A DNA stretch of 64,000 nucleotides from Holophagae bacterium. Its GTDB lineage: Bacteria; Acidobacteriota; Holophagae; Acanthopleuribacterales; Acanthopleuribacteraceae. Below the pieces are notes generated by a model that saw only the letters and a list, made by a program, of their open reading frames with translations, ran no database searches and was not told where the DNA came from. The translations under genes and the position numbers were made by a program. Location: positions 62,001 through 126,000 of the forward strand of contig JAUIFE010000003.1 of the NCBI GenBank assembly GCA_030429565.1, in the 5' to 3' direction. Positions 35,176-43,138 of this stretch are shown here, piece after piece; positions within the stretch are counted from its first letter, which is position 1, and every line of letters starts with the position of its first letter.

Positions 35176-35691
35176 TTAGCACCAGCCGGAATTCCATTGG
35201 TAGCGATAGATCCAGGTCGAGCCAGAATAAACGCGGCTCCCCGCGCATTGGGCCAAGCCCGTGATCGTGCCGTGTTTGGCTTGGGTATGAACGTGAATGC
35301 CGTCCGAGCAGCCGCAGTTACAGTCGGCGGGTAGCTTGCCCAGCGTCAATGTCCGGGTGTTGTGATTGCCGTTGGCGACCCAGTTCTTGACGTGGCCGTA
35401 GGCGACGCTGCCGATGTAGCACTGCTGGTTGTATTGCGCGAACATGTCGACGATCACGCCTTGGTTCCAATCGCCGGTTTGGGTGGCGCAGACCGGTGCC
35501 CGGCGCGTGCGAATGCTTTTTACCAAACTGCTGGCCATAAAGCGGATCGAGGTGTTTTCACTGACGTTGCCGATGTCCATCGGCGAACCGCCTTCCAAAT
35601 TGCGCACCACCGTGTGCGCACTACCGTTGCAGTAAGTCGATTTACCCCAGATGGTTCCCGAGAATGGGGCGTAAACATAAACGTAGGCCAT
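35176..35691 (-). CDS. Leaderless Cys-rich protein with degenerate LytM/M23-like features, copy B
   Basis: 171 residues, GGAGG 5 bases before the ATG. Paralogue of the protein at 33345-33857, aligned almost without gaps. The same landmarks hold: VYAPFSGTIWG (6-16), GDWNQGVIVDMF, AYGH (97-100), CNCGC (124-128), GIHVH (131-135) and a C-terminal Cys. Eight Cys are shared (21, 68, 91, 124, 126, 128, 149, last), pointing to disulfides or a bound metal and hence an oxidising compartment, although no leader is present. It starts 23 bases after the Tat gene of copy B, repeating the layout of copy A. Confidence 0.85.
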   Translation of the reverse strand: MAYVYVYAPFSGTIWGKSTYCNGSAHTVVRNLEGGSPMDIGNVSENTSIRFMASSLVKSIRTRRAPVCATQTGDWNQGVIVDMFAQYNQQCYIGSVAYGHVKNWVANGNHNTRTLTLGKLPADCNCGCSDGIHVHTQAKHGTITGLAQCAGSRVYSGSTWIYRYQWNSGWC

Positions 35692-35714
35692 AAATTCCTC
35701 CAGATGTGGCTTGC

Positions 35715-36428
35715 TTAAAACGCGGTCAGGTGAGCCATCAGTTGCTCGGGCCGGGGCAGAACGTCGCTAATTTGCAGGTCGATGTGGTAGAGCACGTCGT
35801 CTTCGATGAAGTGGAAGCTGTCGCCGTAGGGATTGATCACGTGCACCCCGGCTCGCGGCAGGTCCTGGGTTTTCTCCAAATGCACGGATGGACCGCCTGG
35901 CTCAACCGCGTCGGCGGAGCGCAATGGGTAGGGACGCGCGTACGAGGTTTGCGCGAACACGCCGATCGAGGTCACCCAGTCGCCGACTTCGGCGTCGTAG
36001 TGTTCGTAAGCGATGTTGGCGTGCAGAATGCGACCGCTGTGGTGGCGCCGTAGCGAACAGGCGCCGACGCGTACACCCTTGGGCAGTTGGTTAAAACCAT
36101 ACATGCGGAAGGTGAGGTCGGCGGCCATCGCCTCGGGTGCGTCGTAGCTTTCGGTGTAGGTTGACGCCTTGCGCGATTCCGGTGCGCCGAGGCCGCAGCC
36201 GAGTGTTTGCTCCAAAGCGCCTGGTTGCACGAAGTCCGGCAACTCGTGTTGTTCGTCGAGCAGCAGAAAGCCGGCGTAGAGTTTGTATTTGTGGGCCGAG
36301 GAACGGTCGCGGGTTTGCGGTGTGTTCGGCACGATGATGCGGTCACCGGCCAGTGCGGCGACAGGAGCGGCGGCAGCGGCGGCACCGACAAATTTGAGAA
36401 ACTGACGGCGTTGGTTGGGTTGAGCCAT
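35715..36428 (-). CDS. Tat-exported protein of unknown function, copy B
   Basis: 237 residues, GGAGG 7 bases before the ATG. QRRQFLKFVG with an Ala-rich core to ALAG is a twin-arginine signal (RR at 7-8). The body matches copy A: LYAGFLLL, LPDFVQPGALEQTLGCGLG, GVRVGACSLRRHHSGRI, ANIAYEHY and FAQTSYARPYPL. A late segment (V..P.GDSFHFIEDDVLYH) matches GFGESYHWIEDDVLYS in copy A. Conservation across the whole length of a diverged pair suggests both are functional. Function unknown; a partner role for the Cys-rich protein is inferred from the repeated pairing. Confidence 0.85.
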   Translation of the reverse strand: MAQPNQRRQFLKFVGAAAAAAPVAALAGDRIIVPNTPQTRDRSSAHKYKLYAGFLLLDEQHELPDFVQPGALEQTLGCGLGAPESRKASTYTESYDAPEAMAADLTFRMYGFNQLPKGVRVGACSLRRHHSGRILHANIAYEHYDAEVGDWVTSIGVFAQTSYARPYPLRSADAVEPGGPSVHLEKTQDLPRAGVHVINPYGDSFHFIEDDVLYHIDLQISDVLPRPEQLMAHLTAF

Positions 36429-37320
36429 GGAAAACCTCCGAGAGAGATGGTTGCAGTTGGGTTAAAACCGTGGTGGCAGCCAGGTACAGACGCACCACGA
36501 CTGTTACGCTCAAAACCACGCGTATCTGCGTGAAAAGAGCGCTATCTTTGGATTAACCTCAGTAACAACAACCCTGATGAAAGAAAGGGTAGTTCTTTGA
36601 AAAAGATGATCTAAAGGAAAATAGAAAGAGCCTAAGCTGCCGCCATTAAAGGTGGAACCGTGATTGCTGTGGCGTGTCTGGAGTAACCAGCGCAACGCTT
36701 TGGAGTTCTATTGCATTAATATGAATGGGGTTAAGCTACCGTACTGTGACCCAACAACAGGGTGTTCCGCTAATGTAGCGTGGATAACCTCGCGGCGCCA
36801 TCCTATAGCTATATGAAAAAACACGATGCTTGCGTAAAGGTTGTGTAAGAGGGAAAGGTGTCGGGTTTTGTGGCTGCATCGAAATGGTTCATAGGGCTGA
36901 AACTCGCTTCGTCTGATGATTTACGTCGGCCTTGCGCTCGAGGTTGCTTGTTGTGCCCGCTTTTCTACACGACTTCGCGCACGGCGACCGGGCCTTTGGC
37001 TGTCGGTCTTCGAAAGGGTTAGTGCCGCTGCTTCGGGCCGGGTTGCAAAAAAGTTATTCACGCCGTGTTTTTGACGGCGGTCTGGGGCGTGGTGTGGCGG
37101 TGCTTCCGGCTTGCGGGGTTGAATGGCAACGGCTTTGCCTCTGTTGGTCCTGGTCAAATAGTTGTAGGCCTTGCCCCTATGGCCGTGGGCTCTTATGATG
37201 AAGGCATACCCCTCCTTGTTCGATTTTCGCCGTATCGGTATCTTTTCCTGCGCGCAACCGCTTTTCGTTTTCTTTGCGGCGGTCCGCCGGTCGGTCCGTG
37301 TGGCGTCAAAGGAGCCGTCC
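36429..37320. other. Intergenic region between cassette B and the membrane-anchored gene
   Basis: 892 bases. The left half carries the cassette B upstream element at 36780-36823. The right half keeps the frame of the following gene open back to 37171, but without a ribosome site or protein-like composition. I see no supported gene. Confidence 0.45.
36780..36823 (-). promoter_or_regulatory. Upstream element of cassette B with a TATAGCTATA palindrome
   Basis: GTGG, 16 bases, then ATCCTATAGCTATATGAAAA on the + strand, matching the element at 34995-35040. It contains the perfect 10-base palindrome TATAGCTATA (36804-36813). It lies about 370 bases before the Tat gene of cassette B. Promoter or regulator site is inference. 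Confidence 0.4.
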
Positions 37321-39210
37321 ATGTCAGACGTGAAACCACCGCCTGAAGCATCACCGAACCCACCTTCGGCTGCTGAACCCGAGGCGCCGCCGGAACCCGA
37401 GGCGCCGCCGGAACCCAAAACGTCGTTTCAATGGTTGCTGACGCTGCTTTCCATCGTATCCACTATTATGACGTTGGTGATTAGCGTCCAGCAGATCCGC
37501 ATACAAAGTGCCCAGGCCGCCTTTGCCCGCAACCAAGAGGAATTAAAAAGGGACCTTCAGGTCATTAACCTGCTCAAAGAGCAGCTCGACCTTCGCACCA
37601 CCACTGAAAAGCAAACGACTGCCTTCGTCCAGCTCATGCGCGAGGGGGTCGATAAAATGGCGATCGCCGACGCCGAAAAAAAGGCTTCGATCCAAATCGC
37701 CTTGTTGGATCTGATCGCCGCCGCCCGCGCCGGTGAAACGGGTGAGGTTTCCGAACAAAACAAGGAAGACATTCGTCTGTTTGCGATTCGCTTGGCTATG
37801 TTGTCCGAAAACCACGACGCCATCGCTCACATCGGCTATGACCGCGTCGATGAATGGTTGCCGCTGGCCAAAAAAAGTTCCTACCCGGAAGCACGCGCTA
37901 CCGCCATTCGCGCCCTGGGCCAAATGGCCCTGTTCCAAGATCAGGCGTCCGCCCAACGTGGCGCCGACCACAACGAAGTCGATTGGATCTTTTTCGTGCT
38001 GGAAGCCATTATGGATTTGTCGCGCGGCTTGTCATCGCAAGACGCCGCCACCGCCGCCGCCATTGACGAAATCGCCAAAATCCAAAGCTTTTTGGCGCGC
38101 CGTGAAAACTTCAATCTCAACGCCGACCAACAACGTTCGTTGGATCGCATTAAGCAGGGTTTAAAAGCGGCGCGTGGCGGTGCCGGCTCGGGAAGCGATC
38201 CCGTTGCCGGGAAAACCAAATCGATTGATGCCGGCGTGAAAACCATTGAGGGTTTACAGCAACAGGTTCAAGACATGGCCGGCCCGGCGATTACCGATGA
38301 AACAGATGAATTGCTTCAGGATTTGCTGAGTGACGAACGAGAACAGCGCTATCAGGCGCGGGCGGGCTTGGCGCGCAATCCGAAATTTGAACAAATGGCC
38401 GCCTTCCTCGTGGCAAACCAAGATTCCTATCGCGCTTGGATTGGTATTGCGGTTGCACTTAACGGTACCAAAGAGTGGCAGACGCTCAACGACGATACGG
38501 CTGAGACCTTGGCGACCCTCTTGGCCTCGCGCCAGCAGGATATTCGGCGTATTGCGTTGACCGCGTTTAGCAAAGTGCGCGCCCAAAAAGCGCGCGATCA
38601 CCTGACGACCGCATGCACCCGACTTTTAGACCACAGCACAACCGTGGGTTCGGTGCCTGTCGAACAAATTGAAACCGTGTTTGAATTATTTCGGCAGTGG
38701 CTTGAGCAAACCGACAACCCTGGCGAGCAACGTGCGCTGTTTCGCGAAATTCAGACGATTGTCGCCAAGCTACCCAATGATGAACGTGGGCAAACGGTGC
38801 GTAAGGCTTTTGCGGATTTGTGTCGCCCCGTTTGGATTAACCAACCGACTTTTGCGACCGCCGCGCTGCGATTCACGTTTTCCGATAAGGGCGAACTCCA
38901 GTGGTCGGGAAACGTTCGTGCGCTGCGTGCGAATGCTCATGGCCAGTGGCTCAAGGTGCTGCAAATTAAAACTTTCTTGCGGCCGGCGCAAACTGAGACC
39001 TTTACCGTTAACGCCGGCCGGATCGGTGCTTTCGAAAACGAGAAACAGCCCTGTTCGCTAGGTTTCCAGGCCCAAGTCAAAATTGAAGCGGATGGTTTTT
39101 TGTATGTGCAAATCGGCCGTGGCTTCGAGCCGATTAAAGGCGGTCCCGTCGGCGGTATGACCTATCACTTATGTGGTTTTGACCTCAACAGCATTCGCTA
39201 CCAACCTTAA
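37321..39210 (+). CDS. Membrane-anchored helical-repeat protein, function unknown
   Basis: 629 residues. ATG 37321 has AAAGGAG 7 bases upstream; the frame is open further but without support. Residues 1-35 are Pro/Glu-rich with a repeated PEAPPEP motif and form a likely disordered cytoplasmic tail. One hydrophobic segment (about 36-56, WLLTLLSIVSTIMTLVISV) is followed by a probable coiled coil (60-105). Residues about 105-520 are all-helical and contain HEAT/Armadillo-like stretches such as EARATAIRALGQMALF and DIRRIALTAFSKVRA. The last 110 residues look beta-rich. I recognise no enzyme motif. A scaffold or sensing role at the inner membrane is a guess. It stands alone on its strand. Confidence 0.85.
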   Translation: MSDVKPPPEASPNPPSAAEPEAPPEPEAPPEPKTSFQWLLTLLSIVSTIMTLVISVQQIRIQSAQAAFARNQEELKRDLQVINLLKEQLDLRTTTEKQTTAFVQLMREGVDKMAIADAEKKASIQIALLDLIAAARAGETGEVSEQNKEDIRLFAIRLAMLSENHDAIAHIGYDRVDEWLPLAKKSSYPEARATAIRALGQMALFQDQASAQRGADHNEVDWIFFVLEAIMDLSRGLSSQDAATAAAIDEIAKIQSFLARRENFNLNADQQRSLDRIKQGLKAARGGAGSGSDPVAGKTKSIDAGVKTIEGLQQQVQDMAGPAITDETDELLQDLLSDEREQRYQARAGLARNPKFEQMAAFLVANQDSYRAWIGIAVALNGTKEWQTLNDDTAETLATLLASRQQDIRRIALTAFSKVRAQKARDHLTTACTRLLDHSTTVGSVPVEQIETVFELFRQWLEQTDNPGEQRALFREIQTIVAKLPNDERGQTVRKAFADLCRPVWINQPTFATAALRFTFSDKGELQWSGNVRALRANAHGQWLKVLQIKTFLRPAQTETFTVNAGRIGAFENEKQPCSLGFQAQVKIEADGFLYVQIGRGFEPIKGGPVGGMTYHLCGFDLNSIRYQP

Positions 39211-39222
39211 CGCAACCCAACG

Positions 39223-39253
39223 AAAAAGCCCGCGACAGCTTGGGTGCGCGGGC
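39223..39253. terminator. Bidirectional terminator between convergent genes
   Basis: GCCCGCG (39228-39234) pairs with CGCGGGC (39247-39253). A run of five A on the left makes it a strong terminator for the - strand Rieske operon. Confidence 0.8.
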
Positions 39254-39276
39254 GTTGCTTATTTGGGCCGGCCGGC

Positions 39277-41229
39277 TTAGATCAAATGGGCGTCGGTCAG
39301 CACTTCCACCAGAGCCGGGCCGCTGTGGTCCAGTGCGCGTTTGAGTGCGCCTTCCAGTTGGTCCGGGTGCGTCACCTGAATGCCCAAGGCACCGCAGTTC
39401 TCGGCGTACCTGGCGAAGTTGGGATTCACCAGCGAGGTTTGCCACACGTCCAAATCGTCGGCGCGTTGTTCCTTGGAGATTTTGCCCAGCTCGTTGTTGT
39501 TCAACAACACGTGCGTGATGTCCATGTTGTACTTAACCGCCGTCAGGATTTCCGCCATGTACTGACCGAAACCGCCGTCGCCGCTGACGCAAATCGTTTT
39601 GCGGTCCGGCGCCGCGCAGTAAGCGCCAATCGCCGCCGGGTAGCCAAAGCCAATCGAACCCAGGTAACCCGACATCAGTACCGACTGCTTTTTGCACTCG
39701 AAATAACGGCCAAACGAATAAGTGTTGTTGCCGACATCGACTGCGATCACCGCGTCGTCCGGCACCATTTTGCTCATCGCCGCGAACACCGCCGCCGAGT
39801 TGACGCCGTTGCCGCGATCATCGGCCAAGCGGCGCCGTTTCTCTTCGCGCCAAATGCTCCAGCGTTGTTTGACTTCCCGGCGTTGATCCACTGCTTGGCT
39901 GCCGTCGACCTTTTCAATCAAATGTTGCGCCACCACGCTGATCTCGCCCCAGACCGGCACGTCAACCTTGTGGAACTTGCCCAGTGCCATCGCGTCGTAA
40001 TCCACCTGAATGATCGGTTTCTTGGGCGTGATGCCGGTGTGATTCGAAAACGAGGCACCGAACACCAGCAGCAGGTCGCACTCGTTCATAAACCAACTGG
40101 CGACCGGCGTGCCCGAACGGCCCAAGACGCCGCAGCCGAGCGGGTGGTCGTCGGCGATTTGGCCTTTGGCTTTAAAGGTTGTCACCACCGGCGCATTGAG
40201 TTTTTCGGCCAAACGCGTGACCGCATCCATGTGGAACCGCGCGCCGTGGCCGACAATAATTACCGGTCGTTTGGCGGTTTGCAAGGTGTCGACCGCCGTT
40301 TGCAGCGCGTCGGCCGGCGGCGTGATTTGCAGCTCGGTCATACGGCCCGCCGGACCGGATGCTTGACGTTCGCCCGCCGGTAACTCCTGTACCTCGTTGG
40401 GCAGAATCAAGTGGGCCACGTCGCGTTTGAGAATCGCGTTTTTGAGGGCCAGGTTCATCAGTTCGGCGAACTTCGAGCTGTGCAACACCGTTTGCGACCA
40501 AGCCGCCACGCCGCGAAATGCTGTCGACAAATCGACTTCCTGGAAGGCGCCCGGACCCAGCACCTGCGTGTCGACCTGACCCGTTAAGGCCAAGACCGGC
40601 GCGCGGTCGACCTTGGCGTCCCACAAACCCGTCAGCAGGTTGGTGGCGCCCGGGCCGGCAATCGCAAAACAGGCCGCCGGTTTCCCTGTCAGCTTGGCGT
40701 AGGCCGAGGCCGCGAAAGCCGCCGCGCCCTCGTGGCGAATGCCGATGAAGGTCAACTTGCCGGCTTCTTCGGCTTCGCGCATGGCGTCGGCAAACCCTAG
40801 ATTCGAGTGCCCGACCATACCGAACACGTGGCGCACGCCCCAATTGACCATGGTTTCCACCATTACGTCGGAAACCGTGCGTGTACGCGGCGGTTCTGGG
40901 TCGAGGCCCACGTAAACGCCGTCGTCGCGCGTCTCGGTTGCAAACACGGCAACGCCGTCGTCGTAACCGCCGGGCGGTTTGCCGGTCGTGGGGCAGTAGT
41001 CCCAGCCGTGCCAGGGGCAGCGCAGCCAGCCACCTTCAATCGAGCCTTCGCCGAGCGGGCCGCCTTGGTGCGGACAGCGGTTTTCTAAAGCCGTGTATTT
41101 GCCTTGGTAATGGGTCATCGCCAGCGATTTGTGACCCGCCGTCACCGTTTTGACACGGCCCTCCGGCAGTTCATTGAGGTCAAGCACTTTAAACCAAATG
41201 AGTTCGCTTGCTGTCGGGATCTCAGACAT
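39277..41229 (-). CDS. Rieske [2Fe-2S] domain fused to ThDP-dependent acetolactate-synthase-like enzyme
   Basis: 650 residues, GAGG 8 bases before the ATG. Residues 10-110 are a Rieske domain with ligands C52, H54, C71, H74 (C-x-H-x16-C-x2-H). From about 118 the three ThDP-enzyme domains follow. E167 in RHEGAA is the expected cofactor-activating Glu. The middle domain (about 310-440) is of the ALS/pyruvate-oxidase type. The ThDP-Mg motif runs from GDGG at 550 to NN at 578. The family decarboxylates 2-oxo acids and passes on the hydroxyalkyl group; the substrate here is not evident. A Rieske centre could accept electrons from the ThDP intermediate, making this an oxidative enzyme; that is inference. 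It lies 27 bases after another Rieske-bearing enzyme. Confidence 0.9.
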   Translation of the reverse strand: MSEIPTASELIWFKVLDLNELPEGRVKTVTAGHKSLAMTHYQGKYTALENRCPHQGGPLGEGSIEGGWLRCPWHGWDYCPTTGKPPGGYDDGVAVFATETRDDGVYVGLDPEPPRTRTVSDVMVETMVNWGVRHVFGMVGHSNLGFADAMREAEEAGKLTFIGIRHEGAAAFAASAYAKLTGKPAACFAIAGPGATNLLTGLWDAKVDRAPVLALTGQVDTQVLGPGAFQEVDLSTAFRGVAAWSQTVLHSSKFAELMNLALKNAILKRDVAHLILPNEVQELPAGERQASGPAGRMTELQITPPADALQTAVDTLQTAKRPVIIVGHGARFHMDAVTRLAEKLNAPVVTTFKAKGQIADDHPLGCGVLGRSGTPVASWFMNECDLLLVFGASFSNHTGITPKKPIIQVDYDAMALGKFHKVDVPVWGEISVVAQHLIEKVDGSQAVDQRREVKQRWSIWREEKRRRLADDRGNGVNSAAVFAAMSKMVPDDAVIAVDVGNNTYSFGRYFECKKQSVLMSGYLGSIGFGYPAAIGAYCAAPDRKTICVSGDGGFGQYMAEILTAVKYNMDITHVLLNNNELGKISKEQRADDLDVWQTSLVNPNFARYAENCGALGIQVTHPDQLEGALKRALDHSGPALVEVLTDAHLI

Positions 41230-41256
41230 GGGGGCATCCTCTTTTTTAAATGGGGG

Positions 41257-42870
41257 TTAGAGCGGGGTCACGCCGCCGTAGGCAACGCCGGTCAGATAAG
41301 CCACGTCACGTTTCCAGGTGGTTAAGTCGCGTGCGTTGAATTGGTTGAGGTGGGTGTGGCCACAGGCGCGCGCCAGCACTTTCATCAGTTCGACCGACGC
41401 GTCGAAATAACGCGCCAGCCGTTTGGCCGCAATCGCGATTTCCAGGCGTTTGCGCAGGTGTTCTTTTTGCGTGGCGATACCGACCGGGCAGTTGTTGGTG
41501 TGGCAGGCGCGCATGCCCAAACAGCCGATTGCTTGCAGCGCCGCGTTGGAAACCGCGATGCCGTCGGCGCCCAAGGCCAGCGCTTTGACGAAGTCCGCCG
41601 GTGTGCGCAACCCGCCGGTCACAATCAGCGTGATGTCACCGTGGCCCGCGCTGTCGAGGAAGCGCCGCGCCCGTGCCAGCGCCGGCAGGGTCGGCACCGA
41701 AATGTGGTCGCGGAAGATCAGCGGTGCCGCGCCCGTGCCGCCGCCGCGTCCGTCGAGAATGACGTAGTCGACGCCCACCGACAGTGCCGCTTCGATATCG
41801 CGTTCCACGTGCTGTGCCGAGAGTTTGTAGCCGATGGGAATGCCGCCGGTGCGTTCTTTGACCTCATTGGCGAAGTCGCGGATTTGTGAGAGTTCGGTCC
41901 ATTCGGGGAAACGCGCCGGTGAAATGGCTGCTTGGCCTTCCTGTAACCCACGCACCTGGGCGATTTTTCCCTTAACTTTTTCTCCCGGCAAATGCCCGCC
42001 GGTGCCGGTTTTGGCGCCTTGCCCGCCCTTGAAATGGAAGGCCTGCACTTTTTCGAGCAGGTCCCAGGCGAAACCGAATCGGGCCGACGCCAGTTCGTAA
42101 AAGTAACGCGTATTTTCGGCTTGTTCGTCGGGCAACATGCCGCCTTCACCGGAGCAAATACCGGTGCCGCTTAACTCGGCGCCGCGTGCCAGCGCCACTT
42201 TGGCTTCCTCGGACAAGGCGCCGAAACTCATGTCGGACACAAAAATCGGGATTTTGAGGTGCAGCGGTTTTTTAGCGCGCGGGCCGATCACCACATCGGT
42301 GGCGACCGCGTCGTCATCGAGCAACGGCATGCGGTGCAACTGCGCCGTCAATACTTGTAAATCGTCCCAGGTCGGCAGTTCACGGCGGTCGACACCCATC
42401 GCTGAAGCCGGCCCGTGGTGGCCGTATTTCTTTAGCCCATTTTCGGCCAACTCGCGGATCAGGCCGACGTGGGGTTCCTCGGGCGCGCCGTGGTGGTCCT
42501 GGTAGTTGCCTTGGTAACTGTCGCGTTGGTAGGGCTGCGGGTGTTTTTGCGCCCAGGCGCGGATTTCGTCTTCATCGACCCAAACCGCGTCATCCTTTAT
42601 CCAGTGGGAAAACTTGTTGAGCACTTCGTGGTTGTTGTATTCGCTGACGCCGGTATCCATGCGGTAATCCCAATGGTGCAGGCCGCACATTAGGTTGTCG
42701 CCTTGAACGTAGCCGTCGGCCAGCAAGGCGCCGCGATGCAAACAACGTCCGTAAAGGACGGAAAGTTGATCGTCAAAACGGACCAGCACCAGGTCGACAC
42801 CGGCGACGAGCGCATGGGTGGGACGGCGATCGGCTAGGTCGGCCAGCGGCATGACGTTGACTTTTTTCAT
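41257..42870 (-). CDS. Rieske domain fused to glutamate-synthase-like FMN / [3Fe-4S] domain
   Basis: 537 residues. ATG 42870 has AGGAG about 10 bases upstream and starts just before the Rieske fold; a longer start at 42918 has less support. The Rieske ligands are C43, H45, C62, H65, with the same x16 spacing as in its neighbour. After a linker (100-185) comes a GltB-type (beta/alpha)8 domain: the GEGGMLPDE and KGGQGAKTGTGGHLPG stretches, GGTGAAP near 377, and C450-x5-C456-x4-C461, the [3Fe-4S] ligands of glutamate synthase. The glutamine amidotransferase domain of full GltB is missing, as in other stand-alone FMN 'glutamate synthase family' proteins. The real donor and acceptor are unknown. 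First gene of a two-gene operon. Confidence 0.9.
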   Translation of the reverse strand: MKKVNVMPLADLADRRPTHALVAGVDLVLVRFDDQLSVLYGRCLHRGALLADGYVQGDNLMCGLHHWDYRMDTGVSEYNNHEVLNKFSHWIKDDAVWVDEDEIRAWAQKHPQPYQRDSYQGNYQDHHGAPEEPHVGLIRELAENGLKKYGHHGPASAMGVDRRELPTWDDLQVLTAQLHRMPLLDDDAVATDVVIGPRAKKPLHLKIPIFVSDMSFGALSEEAKVALARGAELSGTGICSGEGGMLPDEQAENTRYFYELASARFGFAWDLLEKVQAFHFKGGQGAKTGTGGHLPGEKVKGKIAQVRGLQEGQAAISPARFPEWTELSQIRDFANEVKERTGGIPIGYKLSAQHVERDIEAALSVGVDYVILDGRGGGTGAAPLIFRDHISVPTLPALARARRFLDSAGHGDITLIVTGGLRTPADFVKALALGADGIAVSNAALQAIGCLGMRACHTNNCPVGIATQKEHLRKRLEIAIAAKRLARYFDASVELMKVLARACGHTHLNQFNARDLTTWKRDVAYLTGVAYGGVTPL

Positions 42871-43138
42871 GTGGGGGTTCTCCTGGTAAAGCAGCAAAAG
42901 GTTCAATGAAAAAAACACGTGAGCGGGAAACTTATTCCCGAAAACAAGAAGGCAGCCGACACAGTCCGACCCAAGGCGCGCTGGGGACGCACGGAAATCG
43001 CTGGGACGGTTTGACGGCGCAGGTATGAGTTGTGGTTCTGAAATAACTCAGCCATCTTAACACTGTCGGTGCGCCCGCTGCTATGACACCGGTCTGGCTG
43101 AAGGTATCGCACGTATCGCCGCGGTGCGGCTGTGCCAA
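42871..43138. other. Gap upstream of the double-Rieske operon
   Basis: 268 bases between two same-strand gene groups, long enough for a promoter. I see no clear -10/-35 pair and no riboswitch-like fold. Confidence 0.4.

Noticed and set aside
39244..40383. 379-codon + strand frame opposite the ThDP enzyme
   Set aside because: Overlaps the conserved catalytic and ThDP-binding parts of a certain gene; composition is that of a shadow frame.
42940..43020. Possible tRNA-like fold near ATTCCCG
   Set aside because: No T-loop consensus and no cloverleaf; the bases form no acceptor stem.
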